From Longimicrobiaceae bacterium (GTDB taxonomy: Bacteria; Gemmatimonadota; Gemmatimonadetes; Longimicrobiales; Longimicrobiaceae), in NCBI GenBank assembly GCA_036375715.1, contig DASVBS010000067.1, positions 1 through 47,334 on the forward strand: a DNA stretch of 47,334 nucleotides, in the 5' to 3' direction. Positions 9,093 through 17,874 of the stretch are shown piece by piece. The notes beneath the pieces are model-generated. The model saw only the letters and a program-made list of their open reading frames with translations, had not been told where the DNA came from and did not search any database. Every line of letters starts with the position of its first letter. Position 1 is the first letter of the stretch. Both the position numbers and the translations under genes were made by a program.

Positions 9093-10808
9093 ATGTCACA
9101 GTCACAGCGATCCTCCTTGTTCGCGGTCTGTGGTTTGGTTCTCGTCGGTTCAGCTCTGTTCTCCACATTCGTCGCGGGCGCCCTCCCGGCGCAGGAACCC
9201 GCTCATACGAATCACGCGAATGAACCCGCGGCCACGGCGGACACGGTCCCGCTGTTAACCAACCTGGGCGATCATCACTACCCCATCTCCAGCAATGTCC
9301 CCCGCGTACAGGAGTATTTCGACCAGGGATTGAGGCTCTATTACGCCTTCAACCACGCCGAGGCGGTCCGCGCATTCGAGCAGGCCACCCGCCTGGATCC
9401 CGAGTGCGCGATCTGCTACTGGGCGATTGCCCTGGCGTACGGGCCTAACATCAACGCCCCCATGGATTCGGCGTCGGGGGTGGCGGCGTACCAGGCGATC
9501 CGTCGCGCGCAGGAGCTGCAGGATGGGGCTGGTCCGGTCGAGCGCGGGCTGATCGCCGCCCTCGCGACCCGCTATGCCGAGGTGCCTCCCACCAACCGCG
9601 CGCCGCTGGACAGCGCCTACGCCCGCGCGATGGGAGATCTGGCGGCTCAGTACCCGGACGACGCGGAGATCGCGACGCTACACGCCGAGGCCCTGATGGA
9701 CCTTCGTCCCTGGCAGTACTGGATGGACGACGGCTCACTGCAGCCGGGCACGGACGTGATCCTGGCGAACCTGGAAGGGGTGATCGAGCGCAACCCGCGT
9801 CACCCCGGTGCGTGCCACTTCTACATCCACGCGGTGGAGGAAGTGGAGCCGGCGCGCGCCGTACCGTGTGCGGAGCGCCTGGCGGCGCTGATGCCCGGTG
9901 CGGGGCACCTGGTGCATATGCCGGGTCACATCTACATCCGGGTGGGGCGATACGTCGACGCCATCCAGGCCAACGTCCACGCGACCCACGCGGACGAGAC
10001 GTACATCCGCGACCAGGCACCCGCGCCGGGGATCTACACCCTTGCCTACTACCCGCACAACTACGACTTTCTCGCCTTTGCCGCGAGCATGGCGGGTCGT
10101 CGGCAGCAGTCGCTGGAGGCCGCGCGGAAGATCCCCTCGCTGTTGCCGAGCGAGTTCCTCGGTACGCCGGGGATGGACTTCATGCAGCACCACCTCACCC
10201 GCCCGTTGCAGGTGGCGGTGCGGTTCGGCGAGTGGGAGGAGATCCTGGCGTCCGAGGCGCCCCCGGAGAACCTGGTGCACGCTCGGGTGATCTGGCACTA
10301 CGCGCGCGGGCGGGCGATGCTGGGGCGAGGTGATGCGGCGGGTGCGGAGCAGGAGCTCGCGGCGCTGCGTGCTGAAATGCAGCGGCCCGAGACTGAGGGA
10401 ATGCGACTCGAGTTCAACGAGGCGCGGCCGGTGCAGGGGATCGCCGCGGCGGTGCTCGCCGGCCATATCGAGGCCGCGCGCGGCAACCACGACGCGGCCA
10501 TCGAGCACCTGCGCGAGGCCGCACGCCTGGAGGACAGCCTGGTCTACGGAGAGCCCCCGGAGTGGACCGTCCCCGTGCGCCAGGAGCTAGGCGCACTGTT
10601 GCTCGTCGCCGGCCGCGGAGAGGAGGCGGAGCAGGCCTACCGCGAGGACCTCGCGCGCTTCCCCGACAACGGCTGGTCGCTGCACGGCCTCGCTCGCGCC
10701 CTCGAAGCCCAGGGCCGCACCGCCGAAGCCCAGGAGGCCATGGCAGCCTTCCGCCGCGCGTGGGAGGGAGCGGACGCGCAGATAGCGGTGGCCCCCAGCG
10801 CAGGGTGA
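9093..10808 (+). CDS. Secreted tetratricopeptide-repeat protein with conserved His motifs
   Basis: This 571-residue protein starts with a signal peptide that probably ends near residue 34 (ALPAQ). TPR-like helix pairs appear at about 75-112 and again over the C-terminal 150 residues. The middle region carries two unusual clusters: CHFYIHAVEE (241-250) and HLVHMPGHIY (272-281). A CxxC (C105, C108) sits in DPECAICYW. A second protein in this window, encoded at 22543-24174, has the same order: HYLIHAYD and then HALHMPSHIF. The shared histidines suggest metal binding or a catalytic role beyond a plain TPR scaffold, but no function is established here. GAGG lies about 10 bp before the ATG. The gene stands alone and is convergent with the TonB-dependent receptor. 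Confidence 0.85.
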   Translation: MSQSQRSSLFAVCGLVLVGSALFSTFVAGALPAQEPAHTNHANEPAATADTVPLLTNLGDHHYPISSNVPRVQEYFDQGLRLYYAFNHAEAVRAFEQATRLDPECAICYWAIALAYGPNINAPMDSASGVAAYQAIRRAQELQDGAGPVERGLIAALATRYAEVPPTNRAPLDSAYARAMGDLAAQYPDDAEIATLHAEALMDLRPWQYWMDDGSLQPGTDVILANLEGVIERNPRHPGACHFYIHAVEEVEPARAVPCAERLAALMPGAGHLVHMPGHIYIRVGRYVDAIQANVHATHADETYIRDQAPAPGIYTLAYYPHNYDFLAFAASMAGRRQQSLEAARKIPSLLPSEFLGTPGMDFMQHHLTRPLQVAVRFGEWEEILASEAPPENLVHARVIWHYARGRAMLGRGDAAGAEQELAALRAEMQRPETEGMRLEFNEARPVQGIAAAVLAGHIEAARGNHDAAIEHLREAARLEDSLVYGEPPEWTVPVRQELGALLLVAGRGEEAEQAYREDLARFPDNGWSLHGLARALEAQGRTAEAQEAMAAFRRAWEGADAQIAVAPSAG

Positions 10809-10823
10809 GAGCGAGGTACTGTT

Positions 10824-11082
10824 AATTACGAATTACGAATTACGAATTACGGTTAACCGCATAGGCTACAGAGGGTTACACAGAGAGCGCAGAGGATTTG
10901 GGGCGCTGATCATTCGCGATAGGGCATGTGAGATCGGGGATGGTCTTCTCACCCAAAGTCCCACATTTGATCTAACCCGCATTTGATCTGACGCCGTCTT
11001 CCGCGCTCTCTGTGTAACCCTCTGTGGCCCCTGCGGTTAGGTTCTAGGGCTCGATGTAATTCGTAATTCGTAATTCGTAATC
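10824..11082. repeat. Inverted composite repeat A (TTACGAA heptamers plus CACAGAG module)
   Basis: This element fills the convergent gap between the TPR protein and the TonB-dependent receptor. Its left arm has TTACGAA repeated 3.7 times (10826-10851), then GGTTAACCGC and a CAGAGGGTTACACAGAGAGC block (10870-10889). The right arm is the near reverse complement: GCTCTCTGTGTAACCCTCTG (about 11005-11024), CTGCGGTTAG and three ATTCGTA units (11059-11079). The centre (10900-11000) contains ATTTGATCT twice. The right edge overlaps the stop codon of the receptor gene. The arms could form a long RNA hairpin that terminates both genes. No transposase or target-site duplication is visible. Confidence 0.8.
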
Positions 11083-13516
11083 AATCCCCATCCCACCCGC
11101 CGCGCCCGCGCCACCCCCTCTCCCCGCCGCCCCGGCCGCGGCCGCCGAAGCTGTAGGAGAGGCTCAGGGAGGCGCGGCGGATGCTCACGCGCTCGCGGCC
11201 GCTCTCGCGGAAGCCGCGGTCGAAATAGGTGACGGAGGGCCGGTAGAGGTCGAAGGGGTCGGTGACGTTCAGGTTGATGCTGGCGCGGCCGTCCAGGAAG
11301 CGCTTGCGCAATCCGGTGTTGATCATGACGGTGCCGGACCTCCGGCCCTGGGCGAACTCGCGCGGCGGGTCGTAGTTCATCGTCCCCTGCAACGTCAGGC
11401 TGGACCCCACCTGGGCATGCAGGTTGGTGCGCAGCGACCAGCGGGTGGAGCTTCTGCGGTGCTCCTCCTGCAACCAGGTGTCGTCGCGCTCCTCGCGGCG
11501 TCCGTTGAGGTGGATGGAGCCGCCCAGCCCATGCCAGTCGCGGATGGACAGCGAGACGGAGGTGCCATAGGAGGAGCTGGAGGCCAGGTTCTCCCAGGTA
11601 GTGGTGGAGACACCCAGCTCGTCGACGGTCTTGTGCTCGGTGAACTCGTTTTCGTTCCGTTGATAGAATGGAGCTACCCGCAGGGTGGCAGGACCCCGCC
11701 TCCAGCTAGCGTCGAAGCTGAACGAGTGGGTGTACTGCGGTTCGAGGTCGGGGTTGCCGACCCGCCGGTTCATGGGATCGGTCGATCGGTTGGTCGGGTT
11801 GAGCAGGTTCGCCGACGGGCGCCTCACCCGCATTGAGTAGGAAGCGCGCAACCGGGAATCGCGGCCGAGCTGATAGGTGAGGTTGGCGCTCGGGAAGAAG
11901 CTCAGGTAGTCGCTCCCGAACTCCAGTCCGTCCACGTTCAGGCGGTAAGAGTCGTCCGTGCTCTCGGCGCGGACGCCCAGCTGCGCGCTCAGATCCCCGA
12001 AACGGCGCATGGCGGTCAGGTATCCGGCGTGCACCCGCTGACGCTGGGTGAAGCCGCGATCGATCAGCTCCATGTCCTCCTCGGGTGACCCGTCGATCCC
12101 GATCCGTCGGAGCTGCCCATCGACGCTTTCCCCGAGCTCGGCCTGGTAGCCGACCTCGATCTGCCCGCGCTCTCCCACGGGGCGGCTGTAGTCGATGCGG
12201 ATGCCGGTCTCGTTCTCGTTCTCGTTCTGGTCGTCGAGGGTGAGCTCGATGGCTGGATCTTCCTCGGCGAGCTCCTCGAGCAAGCGCTGACGAATGAGGC
12301 TCTCCTGCAGGTCGCGGTTGCGCTGGTACTCGACCTCGACCCGTAGGTCGTGCCCCCGCGGCTCGAAGTCGTGCCGCAGGTCGAAAGCGAGATCGACGGA
12401 GTGGCCACGCGAGTCATCGGCCGCGATGCGATCGTACTGGTCGGTGATCGTACGATCGACCTGCATCTCCGTGTAGCTGGTGGTCCGATCGGCGTCGAAG
12501 AGGTTACCGTTGAAGCGCGACTCGACCGTGAGTCGAGTCTGCTCCGAGAAGGAGTACTCGACCTCGAGGTCGACATTACCCGACCCGCCGGAGCGATTGG
12601 AGAATGTCTCCTGCTCCAGCAGGGTGACGGGATCGGCGAGCAGATTCTCGCGCAACTCCGCGGAGCTGGTCTCGGTGCGGGTGTAGCGCGCCGAGGTGCC
12701 GGCCTGCACGGTCAGGTCGCCGGCCATGTAGGTGGCCCGTGCCCCGGTTCCCAACTCGCCGCGGGTGCCGACGTTGGCGAAGACGTTCCCGGTGAGTCCG
12801 AGCCGGACGCCGCGCTTCAGCACGATGTTCACGATGCCGCCCGCCCCCTCAGCCTCATAGCGCGCCGAGGGGTTGGGCATCACCTCGATGCTCTGGATGT
12901 TCTCGGCGGGGAATTGCTGGAGGAAGAAGGCGAGCGATTCGCCCTGCATCGGCGCTGGCCGACCGTTGATGTAGATGGTCGGCGTGTTGCCGCGCAGGGT
13001 GACCTCACCGTTGATGTCGACCTCGAGGTCCGGGACCTGGGCCAGAGCGTCGGTGGCCGTACCGCCGGCCGCCGCCGGCATGGCATCCACCGCGTAGATG
13101 TCGCGGTCGGGGGCATAGATGACAGGCTCGACCGGCGCGGTGACCGTCACCTCGTCGAGGGTGACCGCCTCCAGGCTCAGCGGCACCCGACCCAGGTCGA
13201 CCACCGGCGTTGCGACCGCGGTCGAGATGGTTCGTTCCGCGCGGGCGAAGCCAATCAGGCGAAAGCCAATACGGTAGCTCCCCGCGGGCAGGCCCGTGAT
13301 GGTGAACCGCCCCGCGGAATTGCTGAGGACGCTCGCGACCACCGCCGAATCGGCAATGGTATGCGCCGTCACCTGTACATTGGGGAGCGGCTCCCCCGTG
13401 AGGGCGTCGTAGACCGTACCGGTGACGGTGGTTGGAGCCTGCGCCAAAGCGACGGTCTGCGCCACCGCCAGCAGAAGAGCCACCAGGCAGGCCTGCCGAA
13501 GGAGTTTATCGATCAC
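11081..13516 (-). CDS. TonB-dependent outer-membrane receptor (carboxypeptidase-regulatory-like N-terminus)
   Basis: The product has 811 residues and a signal peptide ending near residue 26 (TVALAQ). A carboxypeptidase-regulatory-like beta domain (about 29-115, TGTVYDALTGEPLPNVQV) is followed by a plug (about 125-235) with QVPDLEVDINGEVTLRGN and a beta barrel to about 785. It should move a ligand across the outer membrane with TonB energy; the ligand is unknown. The last barrel strand (SLSLSYSFG) is followed by a Gly/Arg-rich tail of about 25 residues, unusual because such barrels normally end in an aromatic residue. Translation appears to start at GTG (13516) with only a weak ribosome-binding site. 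No SusD partner adjoins it. It belongs to the single-component OMP beta-barrel type, unlike the SusC at 37777-40959. Confidence 0.88.
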   Translation of the reverse strand: MIDKLLRQACLVALLLAVAQTVALAQAPTTVTGTVYDALTGEPLPNVQVTAHTIADSAVVASVLSNSAGRFTITGLPAGSYRIGFRLIGFARAERTISTAVATPVVDLGRVPLSLEAVTLDEVTVTAPVEPVIYAPDRDIYAVDAMPAAAGGTATDALAQVPDLEVDINGEVTLRGNTPTIYINGRPAPMQGESLAFFLQQFPAENIQSIEVMPNPSARYEAEGAGGIVNIVLKRGVRLGLTGNVFANVGTRGELGTGARATYMAGDLTVQAGTSARYTRTETSSAELRENLLADPVTLLEQETFSNRSGGSGNVDLEVEYSFSEQTRLTVESRFNGNLFDADRTTSYTEMQVDRTITDQYDRIAADDSRGHSVDLAFDLRHDFEPRGHDLRVEVEYQRNRDLQESLIRQRLLEELAEEDPAIELTLDDQNENENETGIRIDYSRPVGERGQIEVGYQAELGESVDGQLRRIGIDGSPEEDMELIDRGFTQRQRVHAGYLTAMRRFGDLSAQLGVRAESTDDSYRLNVDGLEFGSDYLSFFPSANLTYQLGRDSRLRASYSMRVRRPSANLLNPTNRSTDPMNRRVGNPDLEPQYTHSFSFDASWRRGPATLRVAPFYQRNENEFTEHKTVDELGVSTTTWENLASSSSYGTSVSLSIRDWHGLGGSIHLNGRREERDDTWLQEEHRRSSTRWSLRTNLHAQVGSSLTLQGTMNYDPPREFAQGRRSGTVMINTGLRKRFLDGRASINLNVTDPFDLYRPSVTYFDRGFRESGRERVSIRRASLSLSYSFGGRGRGGGERGWRGRGGWDGD

Positions 13517-13713
13517 GAATTCCGAGGTTCACGAGATCAGGTTGATTCCTGCTCTATATGACAGGGATGGTCGGGTTGGCGTTGGGTGGGGTTTAATGCT
13601 CTGGCGCTTCCGGAGAGAATGACCTAAACATCCTCCCATCCCCCCTCCGCCCGGTGGCTCGACCATTTCCGTGTGTTGAAGCCCTTTCGTCCTCATCCCC
13701 AGGAGCCCTCCCC

Positions 13714-14607
13714 ATGCGAAGACCGGCCGTGTTCGCGATCCTTGCGATTCTCGCCTTCGCCGCCATCGACCTCCCCGCAGCACACGCACAGGCCCAGCGT
13801 CCACTGCGCATCATCGCCTTCGGGGCGCATCCCGACGACAACGAGCTAAGGGCGGCGGGGATCGCTGCCATGTGGGCAGCGCGCGGCCACCAGGTGAAGT
13901 TCGTGGCCATGACCAATGGCGACATCGGGCACTTCTCCATGGCGGGTGGGCCGCTGGCAAAGCGCCGGCGCGCGGAGGTGGAGGAGTGCGCGCGCATCCT
14001 GGGGATCGAGACGGAGGTGCTCGACATCCATGACGGCGAGCTGATGCCGACGCTGGAGAACCGGCGCACGGTGGCGCGCCTGATTCGGGAGTGGCAGGCG
14101 GATATCGTGCTCGCGCATCGGCCCTACGACTACCACGCGGATCATCGCTACACCGGTGTGCTGGTGAACGATGCCGCAGTGATCGTGGCCGCGCCCTTCT
14201 TCACCCCCGACACCCCGCCGGTCGAGCGGAACCCCGTGATCCTCTACTACTCGGACTCCTTCCAGAAGCCGTATCCCTTCGAGCCGACGATGGTGGTGGG
14301 GATCGACGAGACCGCGGAGAAGAAGTGGCAGTGCATCTCCGCCATGCCTTCTCAGTTCGGCGACGCCGATTCCTGGCAGGCGCGCACCCGCCCCGACGTC
14401 CCGAGCGGCGATGCCGAGCGCGCCGCCTTTCTGCTAGAGGGCGTCAAAGAGCGCAGCGCTGCCGTAGCCGACCAGTACCGCGACCGCCTCGTCGAGCTCT
14501 GGGGCGCGGAGGTGGGCAACAGCGTGCAGTTCGCCGAGGCGTTCGAGCTATCGGAGTACGGGAGGCAGGCGACGGAGGAGGAACTGAGGGAGATGTTCGG
14601 GCAGTAG
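13714..14607 (+). CDS. Secreted PIG-L family deacetylase
   Basis: The start at 13714 is chosen because CAGGAG lies about 8 bp upstream and the protein then begins with a signal peptide (MRRPAVFAIL to AHAQ, residue 26). The 297-residue product carries the PIG-L/LmbE zinc motif AHPDDNE (38-44) and the third ligand in YHADHRYTG (140-148; H141, H144). Members remove acetyl groups from N-acetylglucosaminyl compounds or related amides. Export implies that it acts on an extracytoplasmic sugar or glycoconjugate. It is convergent with the GH20 hexosaminidase across repeat B, and the sugar ABC importer follows, which fits a role in amino-sugar breakdown, though substrate choice is inference. Confidence 0.88.
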   Translation: MRRPAVFAILAILAFAAIDLPAAHAQAQRPLRIIAFGAHPDDNELRAAGIAAMWAARGHQVKFVAMTNGDIGHFSMAGGPLAKRRRAEVEECARILGIETEVLDIHDGELMPTLENRRTVARLIREWQADIVLAHRPYDYHADHRYTGVLVNDAAVIVAAPFFTPDTPPVERNPVILYYSDSFQKPYPFEPTMVVGIDETAEKKWQCISAMPSQFGDADSWQARTRPDVPSGDAERAAFLLEGVKERSAAVADQYRDRLVELWGAEVGNSVQFAEAFELSEYGRQATEEELREMFGQ

Positions 14608-14770
14608 CGACGAACTACGAACTACGAATTACGGGTGGTTGCCAGGTTTGCAGCCAACCTCCAGGCGCGCCGGCGCTGTCCCACGCAGTCGTTAGGTCCG
14701 GAAGGCGACCCGCCAGCTCGGCCTCTACTCGACTGGCAACTCCGTAATTCGTAATTCGTAATTCGTAATT
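14608..14770. repeat. Inverted heptamer repeat B between convergent genes
   Basis: The left arm has degenerate heptamers (CTACGAACTACGAATTACGG, 14615-14634) and then GTTGCCAG (14638-14645). The right arm has CTGGCAAC (14733-14740) and three ATTCGTA units (14747-14767). The arms are inverted, so an RNA across the region could fold into a stem with a loop of about 90 nt. It starts right after the PIG-L stop and ends 5 bp before the hexosaminidase stop. The CACAGAG module seen in the other copies is missing here. Confidence 0.75.
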
Positions 14771-14775
14771 CCTCC

Positions 14776-16404
14776 CTACCGCCAGTCGATCTCCGGGGCG
14801 CGATAGTAATTGATCCCCAGTATCCTCCAGCGCGGCGCGTGGGCCGCCAGCCGCGCCCGGTAATCCTCCCAGTTCCGCTTCGCCTGAGGGCTCCAGGCGA
14901 TCTCGGCCACACCGGGGAGGCGCGGGAAGGCCATATACTGTGCGGAGGGAAGGTTACGGAGGGTCTCCGCCCAGAGCGGCGCCTCGACGCCAGCAATGTT
15001 CTCCTCGCTCAGCTCGTCCAGGAAATTCGCCGGGTCCCAGTCGTATGCCTCGCGCACGTCCGTTAGGCCAGCCCAGCTGAGCCCCAGCTCCGTGTGCTCG
15101 TCGTACTTCATGTCCAGGTAGACGCGGGAGGCGGGAGAGACGACGATCTTCGCTCCCTGCCGCAGCGCGTTGGCCACCGATTTCCCGGCCCAGAGCTGGA
15201 CCAGGGTGGTTGAGTCGAGGCGCGCTTTGCTGATCTCGTCCCACCCTACCGCGCGCTTGCCGAGGTCGGTGACCACCTGATGCACGCGCCCTACGAAGCG
15301 GGCGTACTCCTCGTCGGTGAGCGCCTCGACCTCGTCCCCGCCGATATGGAGGTAGTCGCCGGGGGTGAGCTGGGCCAGCTCGCGCAGCACGTCGCCGATG
15401 AGCTCGTAGGTACCCGGGTTGTCGACGCAGAAGGTGCTGAAGCCCACGTCCGTCCCGGTGTAGAGGGCCGGCGGACGCGTCCCGCAGCTCAGTTCCGGGT
15501 AAGCGACCAGCGCCGCGTTCGTGTGGCCGGGGAGGTCGATCTCCGGCACGATGGTGATGAAGCGGGACCGCGCGTAGCGCACGATCTCCGCGTAATCCTC
15601 CTGTGTGTAGAATCCCCCCGGCCCACCTCCCACCTGCGTGACGCTCCCAACCTCCGTCAGCCGCGGCCGGGAGCGGATCTCGATGCGCCAGCCCTGGTCA
15701 TCCGAGAGGTGCAGGTGCAGCACGTTGATCTTGTAAAGCGCCAATCCGTCGATGTACTCCTTGACCTCGTCCACCGTGAAGAAATGGCGCGCCACGTCGA
15801 GCATGGCGCCGCGCCAGGCGAAACGGGGCCGATCGACGATGGTCACGGCCGGCACCGTGATCGTGGCGTCGCGGAGCGGCCCGTTGTAGTCGTGCTCGAT
15901 CTCCGGCGGAAGGAGCTGTCGCAGCGTCTGCACGCCGTAGAAGAGGCCGGCCGGCGCGGCGGCGGTCAGCTCAATTCCCCCCGCGCTAACCTCCATCCGG
16001 TATCCTTCCTCCCCGAGGGAGGCATCCCCGCCGAGCCGCAGGCGGATGCTCCCCTGCGCCGGAACCTCGGCCACGGGGTGGATCGGGAGGTTGAAGCCGG
16101 TCGACGGCCGGAGCAGGGCCGCGAGGTATTCCCCGACCGATGCGGCCGCTGAATCGGTCGTCTCCACCCCGATTGCCGTCTCCGCGCTGAGCGTGAATGG
16201 GGGGCCGCCAGTGAAGTCGAGCTGGGCTGGAGTCGGGATGATGGCGTGGGCGGGTGCCTCGGCGGTGATCGTCTCGGCAGGGGCGGGCGCCGCTTCATCC
16301 CCTGGGGATGGCGGAGCAGCGGGTTCCACGCGGGCGGCGGGTGCGCAGGCGAGGAAGAGAAGGGCGGCGAAGGAGTACGTGCGCGCACGGCGGATGTCGT
16401 GCAT
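14776..16404 (-). CDS. Beta-N-acetylhexosaminidase, GH20, lipoprotein
   Basis: From the ATG at 16404 the product is 542 residues with a lipoprotein signal (FAALLFLAC, lipid-bearing Cys at 20). A GH20 N-terminal domain (about 52-185) precedes the TIM-barrel catalytic domain. HIGGDEVEAL (353-362) contains the catalytic Asp-Glu pair D357/E358 of substrate-assisted GH20 enzymes, and HLSDDQGWR (232-240) and PEIDLPGH (287-294) are further family motifs. It removes terminal GlcNAc or GalNAc from glycans outside the cytoplasm, probably while anchored to a membrane. An upstream in-frame ATG at 16425 is possible; neither has a clear ribosome-binding site. A sugar ABC importer is transcribed divergently, which suggests that released sugars are taken up by it. 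Confidence 0.92.
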   Translation of the reverse strand: MHDIRRARTYSFAALLFLACAPAARVEPAAPPSPGDEAAPAPAETITAEAPAHAIIPTPAQLDFTGGPPFTLSAETAIGVETTDSAAASVGEYLAALLRPSTGFNLPIHPVAEVPAQGSIRLRLGGDASLGEEGYRMEVSAGGIELTAAAPAGLFYGVQTLRQLLPPEIEHDYNGPLRDATITVPAVTIVDRPRFAWRGAMLDVARHFFTVDEVKEYIDGLALYKINVLHLHLSDDQGWRIEIRSRPRLTEVGSVTQVGGGPGGFYTQEDYAEIVRYARSRFITIVPEIDLPGHTNAALVAYPELSCGTRPPALYTGTDVGFSTFCVDNPGTYELIGDVLRELAQLTPGDYLHIGGDEVEALTDEEYARFVGRVHQVVTDLGKRAVGWDEISKARLDSTTLVQLWAGKSVANALRQGAKIVVSPASRVYLDMKYDEHTELGLSWAGLTDVREAYDWDPANFLDELSEENIAGVEAPLWAETLRNLPSAQYMAFPRLPGVAEIAWSPQAKRNWEDYRARLAAHAPRWRILGINYYRAPEIDWR

Positions 16405-16639
16405 GGCAGCGGGCCTGGTTCGCATTCGTGGACGCGGTTTGGGGATTCTGAAAAGAGTTGATGTCCAGGACACGCACGGGCGGCCAATGCGGAGGTAAGG
16501 CGTTGTCGGCTGAATGTTGCCGTCGGCCGCATAAAGATCAATGTGGCTGTGAACGACACGCCGGCAAGCAGTCGCCACGCGGTCTCAGGAGTCCGCTGTA
16601 ACTCAGCCATCCCAACGGTGTAGCATGCTCCACATCGAC

Positions 16640-16667
16640 TTGCGGTCCGGGTCGAGCGGAGTACAAT
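16640..16667 (+). promoter_or_regulatory. Candidate sigma-70 promoter for the sugar ABC operon
   Basis: TTGCGG (16640-16645) and TACAAT (16662-16667) are separated by 16 bp in the 350-bp divergent gap between the hexosaminidase and the permease. Transcription would start near 16674 and give a leader of about 80 nt. The rest of the gap (16405-16639) shows no other clear site. Confidence 0.45.
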
Positions 16668-16754
16668 AGACGCCAACCCGGGCGCGGGCCATCGCTCGCC
16701 GGAGCCAGCCACCAGAGGCCCGCGCCATCCGACCCGACCATTCCCGATCCATCC

Positions 16755-17852
16755 TTGTCCCGAACCGAATTGCTGTCCGGACCCGCACCCGTGCGCAGCT
16801 CCCTGGGCCGCCACGCGCGCCGCCTGCTCGCGACCCAGGAGCTGGGCCTGGTGCTGGTGATCGTCGCGCTGCTCATCCTGCTCACCTCTCTCGCGGGATC
16901 GCATTTCGACCGGCGGTCCGGCGAGATGGTGAACTCCTTCTGGAACTCGTACACCCTCCTGCAGACGGTCACCGACGCGAGCTTCTTCGCGATCATGGCC
17001 GTCGGCGCCACGGTGGTGATCATCTCGGGCGGGATCGACCTGTCGGTGGGCTCGATCTACGCGCTCGCCGGTGTCAGCATGGCGCTGATCTACCGGGCCG
17101 TGGGCCCGATGGACGCCTTGCCGCCCGTGCTGTTAGGGCTGGCGGTCTGCCTGGTGGTGGGTACGCTGGCGGGCCTCCTGAACGGGGTGATGGTGGTGGG
17201 ATTGCGCGTCCATCCGTTCATCGTGACCCTGGGAACGATGTGGATCCTGCGCGGCATCGCTTTCGTGGTGAGCCGGGCGGAGAGCATCCTGGTGCCGCAG
17301 GCCGTCACCGCCGCGGTCAGGTCGCCGCTCGGACTGGACCGGGCGCTCACCCCGGTGCCGATGCTGGTGATGCTCCTGGTCACCGCCGCGGGGTCGCTAT
17401 ACCTGCTGCGAACGGTGATGGGCCGGCACATCTTCGCCTTCGGGGGAAATCCCGAAGCTGCCCGGTACTCCGGCCTGCGACTCGACCGGATTCAGGTAGG
17501 CGTCTACGTTGTCTCGGGAATCACGGCGGGGCTCGCCGCCTTCCTGGGTGTCGCTTACTACGGCTCCGCCTCCTCGGGCGATGCGACCGGCTACGAGCTC
17601 TATGTGATCGCCGCCGCCGTAGTGGGCGGGGCGAGCCTGGTCGGCGGTAGGGGGAGCGCGCTCGGGGCGATGCTGGGCGCCTTTCTCATCATCCTCATCC
17701 GCCAGTCGATTCGCACGCTGCACTTCGACCAGAACTACGAGTGGATCATCATCGGCTGCGCGATCATCGTGGCGGTGGTACTGGACCGCTGGAGCAGCCA
17801 CGCGACCGCTCGTCGGCTGGCGCGCGCCGCTCGAGCCGGCGGCACCGCCTGA
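16755..17852 (+). CDS. Sugar ABC transporter permease (RbsC-like)
   Basis: A polytopic membrane protein of up to 365 residues with about nine or ten hydrophobic segments belongs to the BPD_transp_2 / RbsC family. Typical motifs are GGIDLSVGSIYALAGV (about 91-106) and HPFIVTLGTMWILRG (about 153-167), followed by GGNPEAARYSG (about 230-240). It forms the inner-membrane channel of a ribose/xylose/galactose-type importer. The start is uncertain: the longest reading uses TTG at 16755, and a GTG at 16791 is an alternative; neither has a good ribosome-binding site. Binding-protein and ATPase genes follow at once, so this is the first gene of a three-gene operon. Confidence 0.9.
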   Translation: MSRTELLSGPAPVRSSLGRHARRLLATQELGLVLVIVALLILLTSLAGSHFDRRSGEMVNSFWNSYTLLQTVTDASFFAIMAVGATVVIISGGIDLSVGSIYALAGVSMALIYRAVGPMDALPPVLLGLAVCLVVGTLAGLLNGVMVVGLRVHPFIVTLGTMWILRGIAFVVSRAESILVPQAVTAAVRSPLGLDRALTPVPMLVMLLVTAAGSLYLLRTVMGRHIFAFGGNPEAARYSGLRLDRIQVGVYVVSGITAGLAAFLGVAYYGSASSGDATGYELYVIAAAVVGGASLVGGRGSALGAMLGAFLIILIRQSIRTLHFDQNYEWIIIGCAIIVAVVLDRWSSHATARRLARAARAGGTA

Positions 17853-17874
17853 ACGTCAACTCACCGGGAGAGCC

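Noticed and set aside
10824-11082. Insertion sequence or MITE with a cognate transposase
   Set aside because: The inverted arms are present, but I find no transposase gene in the window and no target-site duplication, so I call it only a repeat.
12350-13561. A 403-codon open frame antisense to the TonB-dependent receptor
   Set aside because: It is a shadow of the receptor frame: Asp/Arg/Val-rich, with no domain, while the minus strand shows plug and signal peptide.
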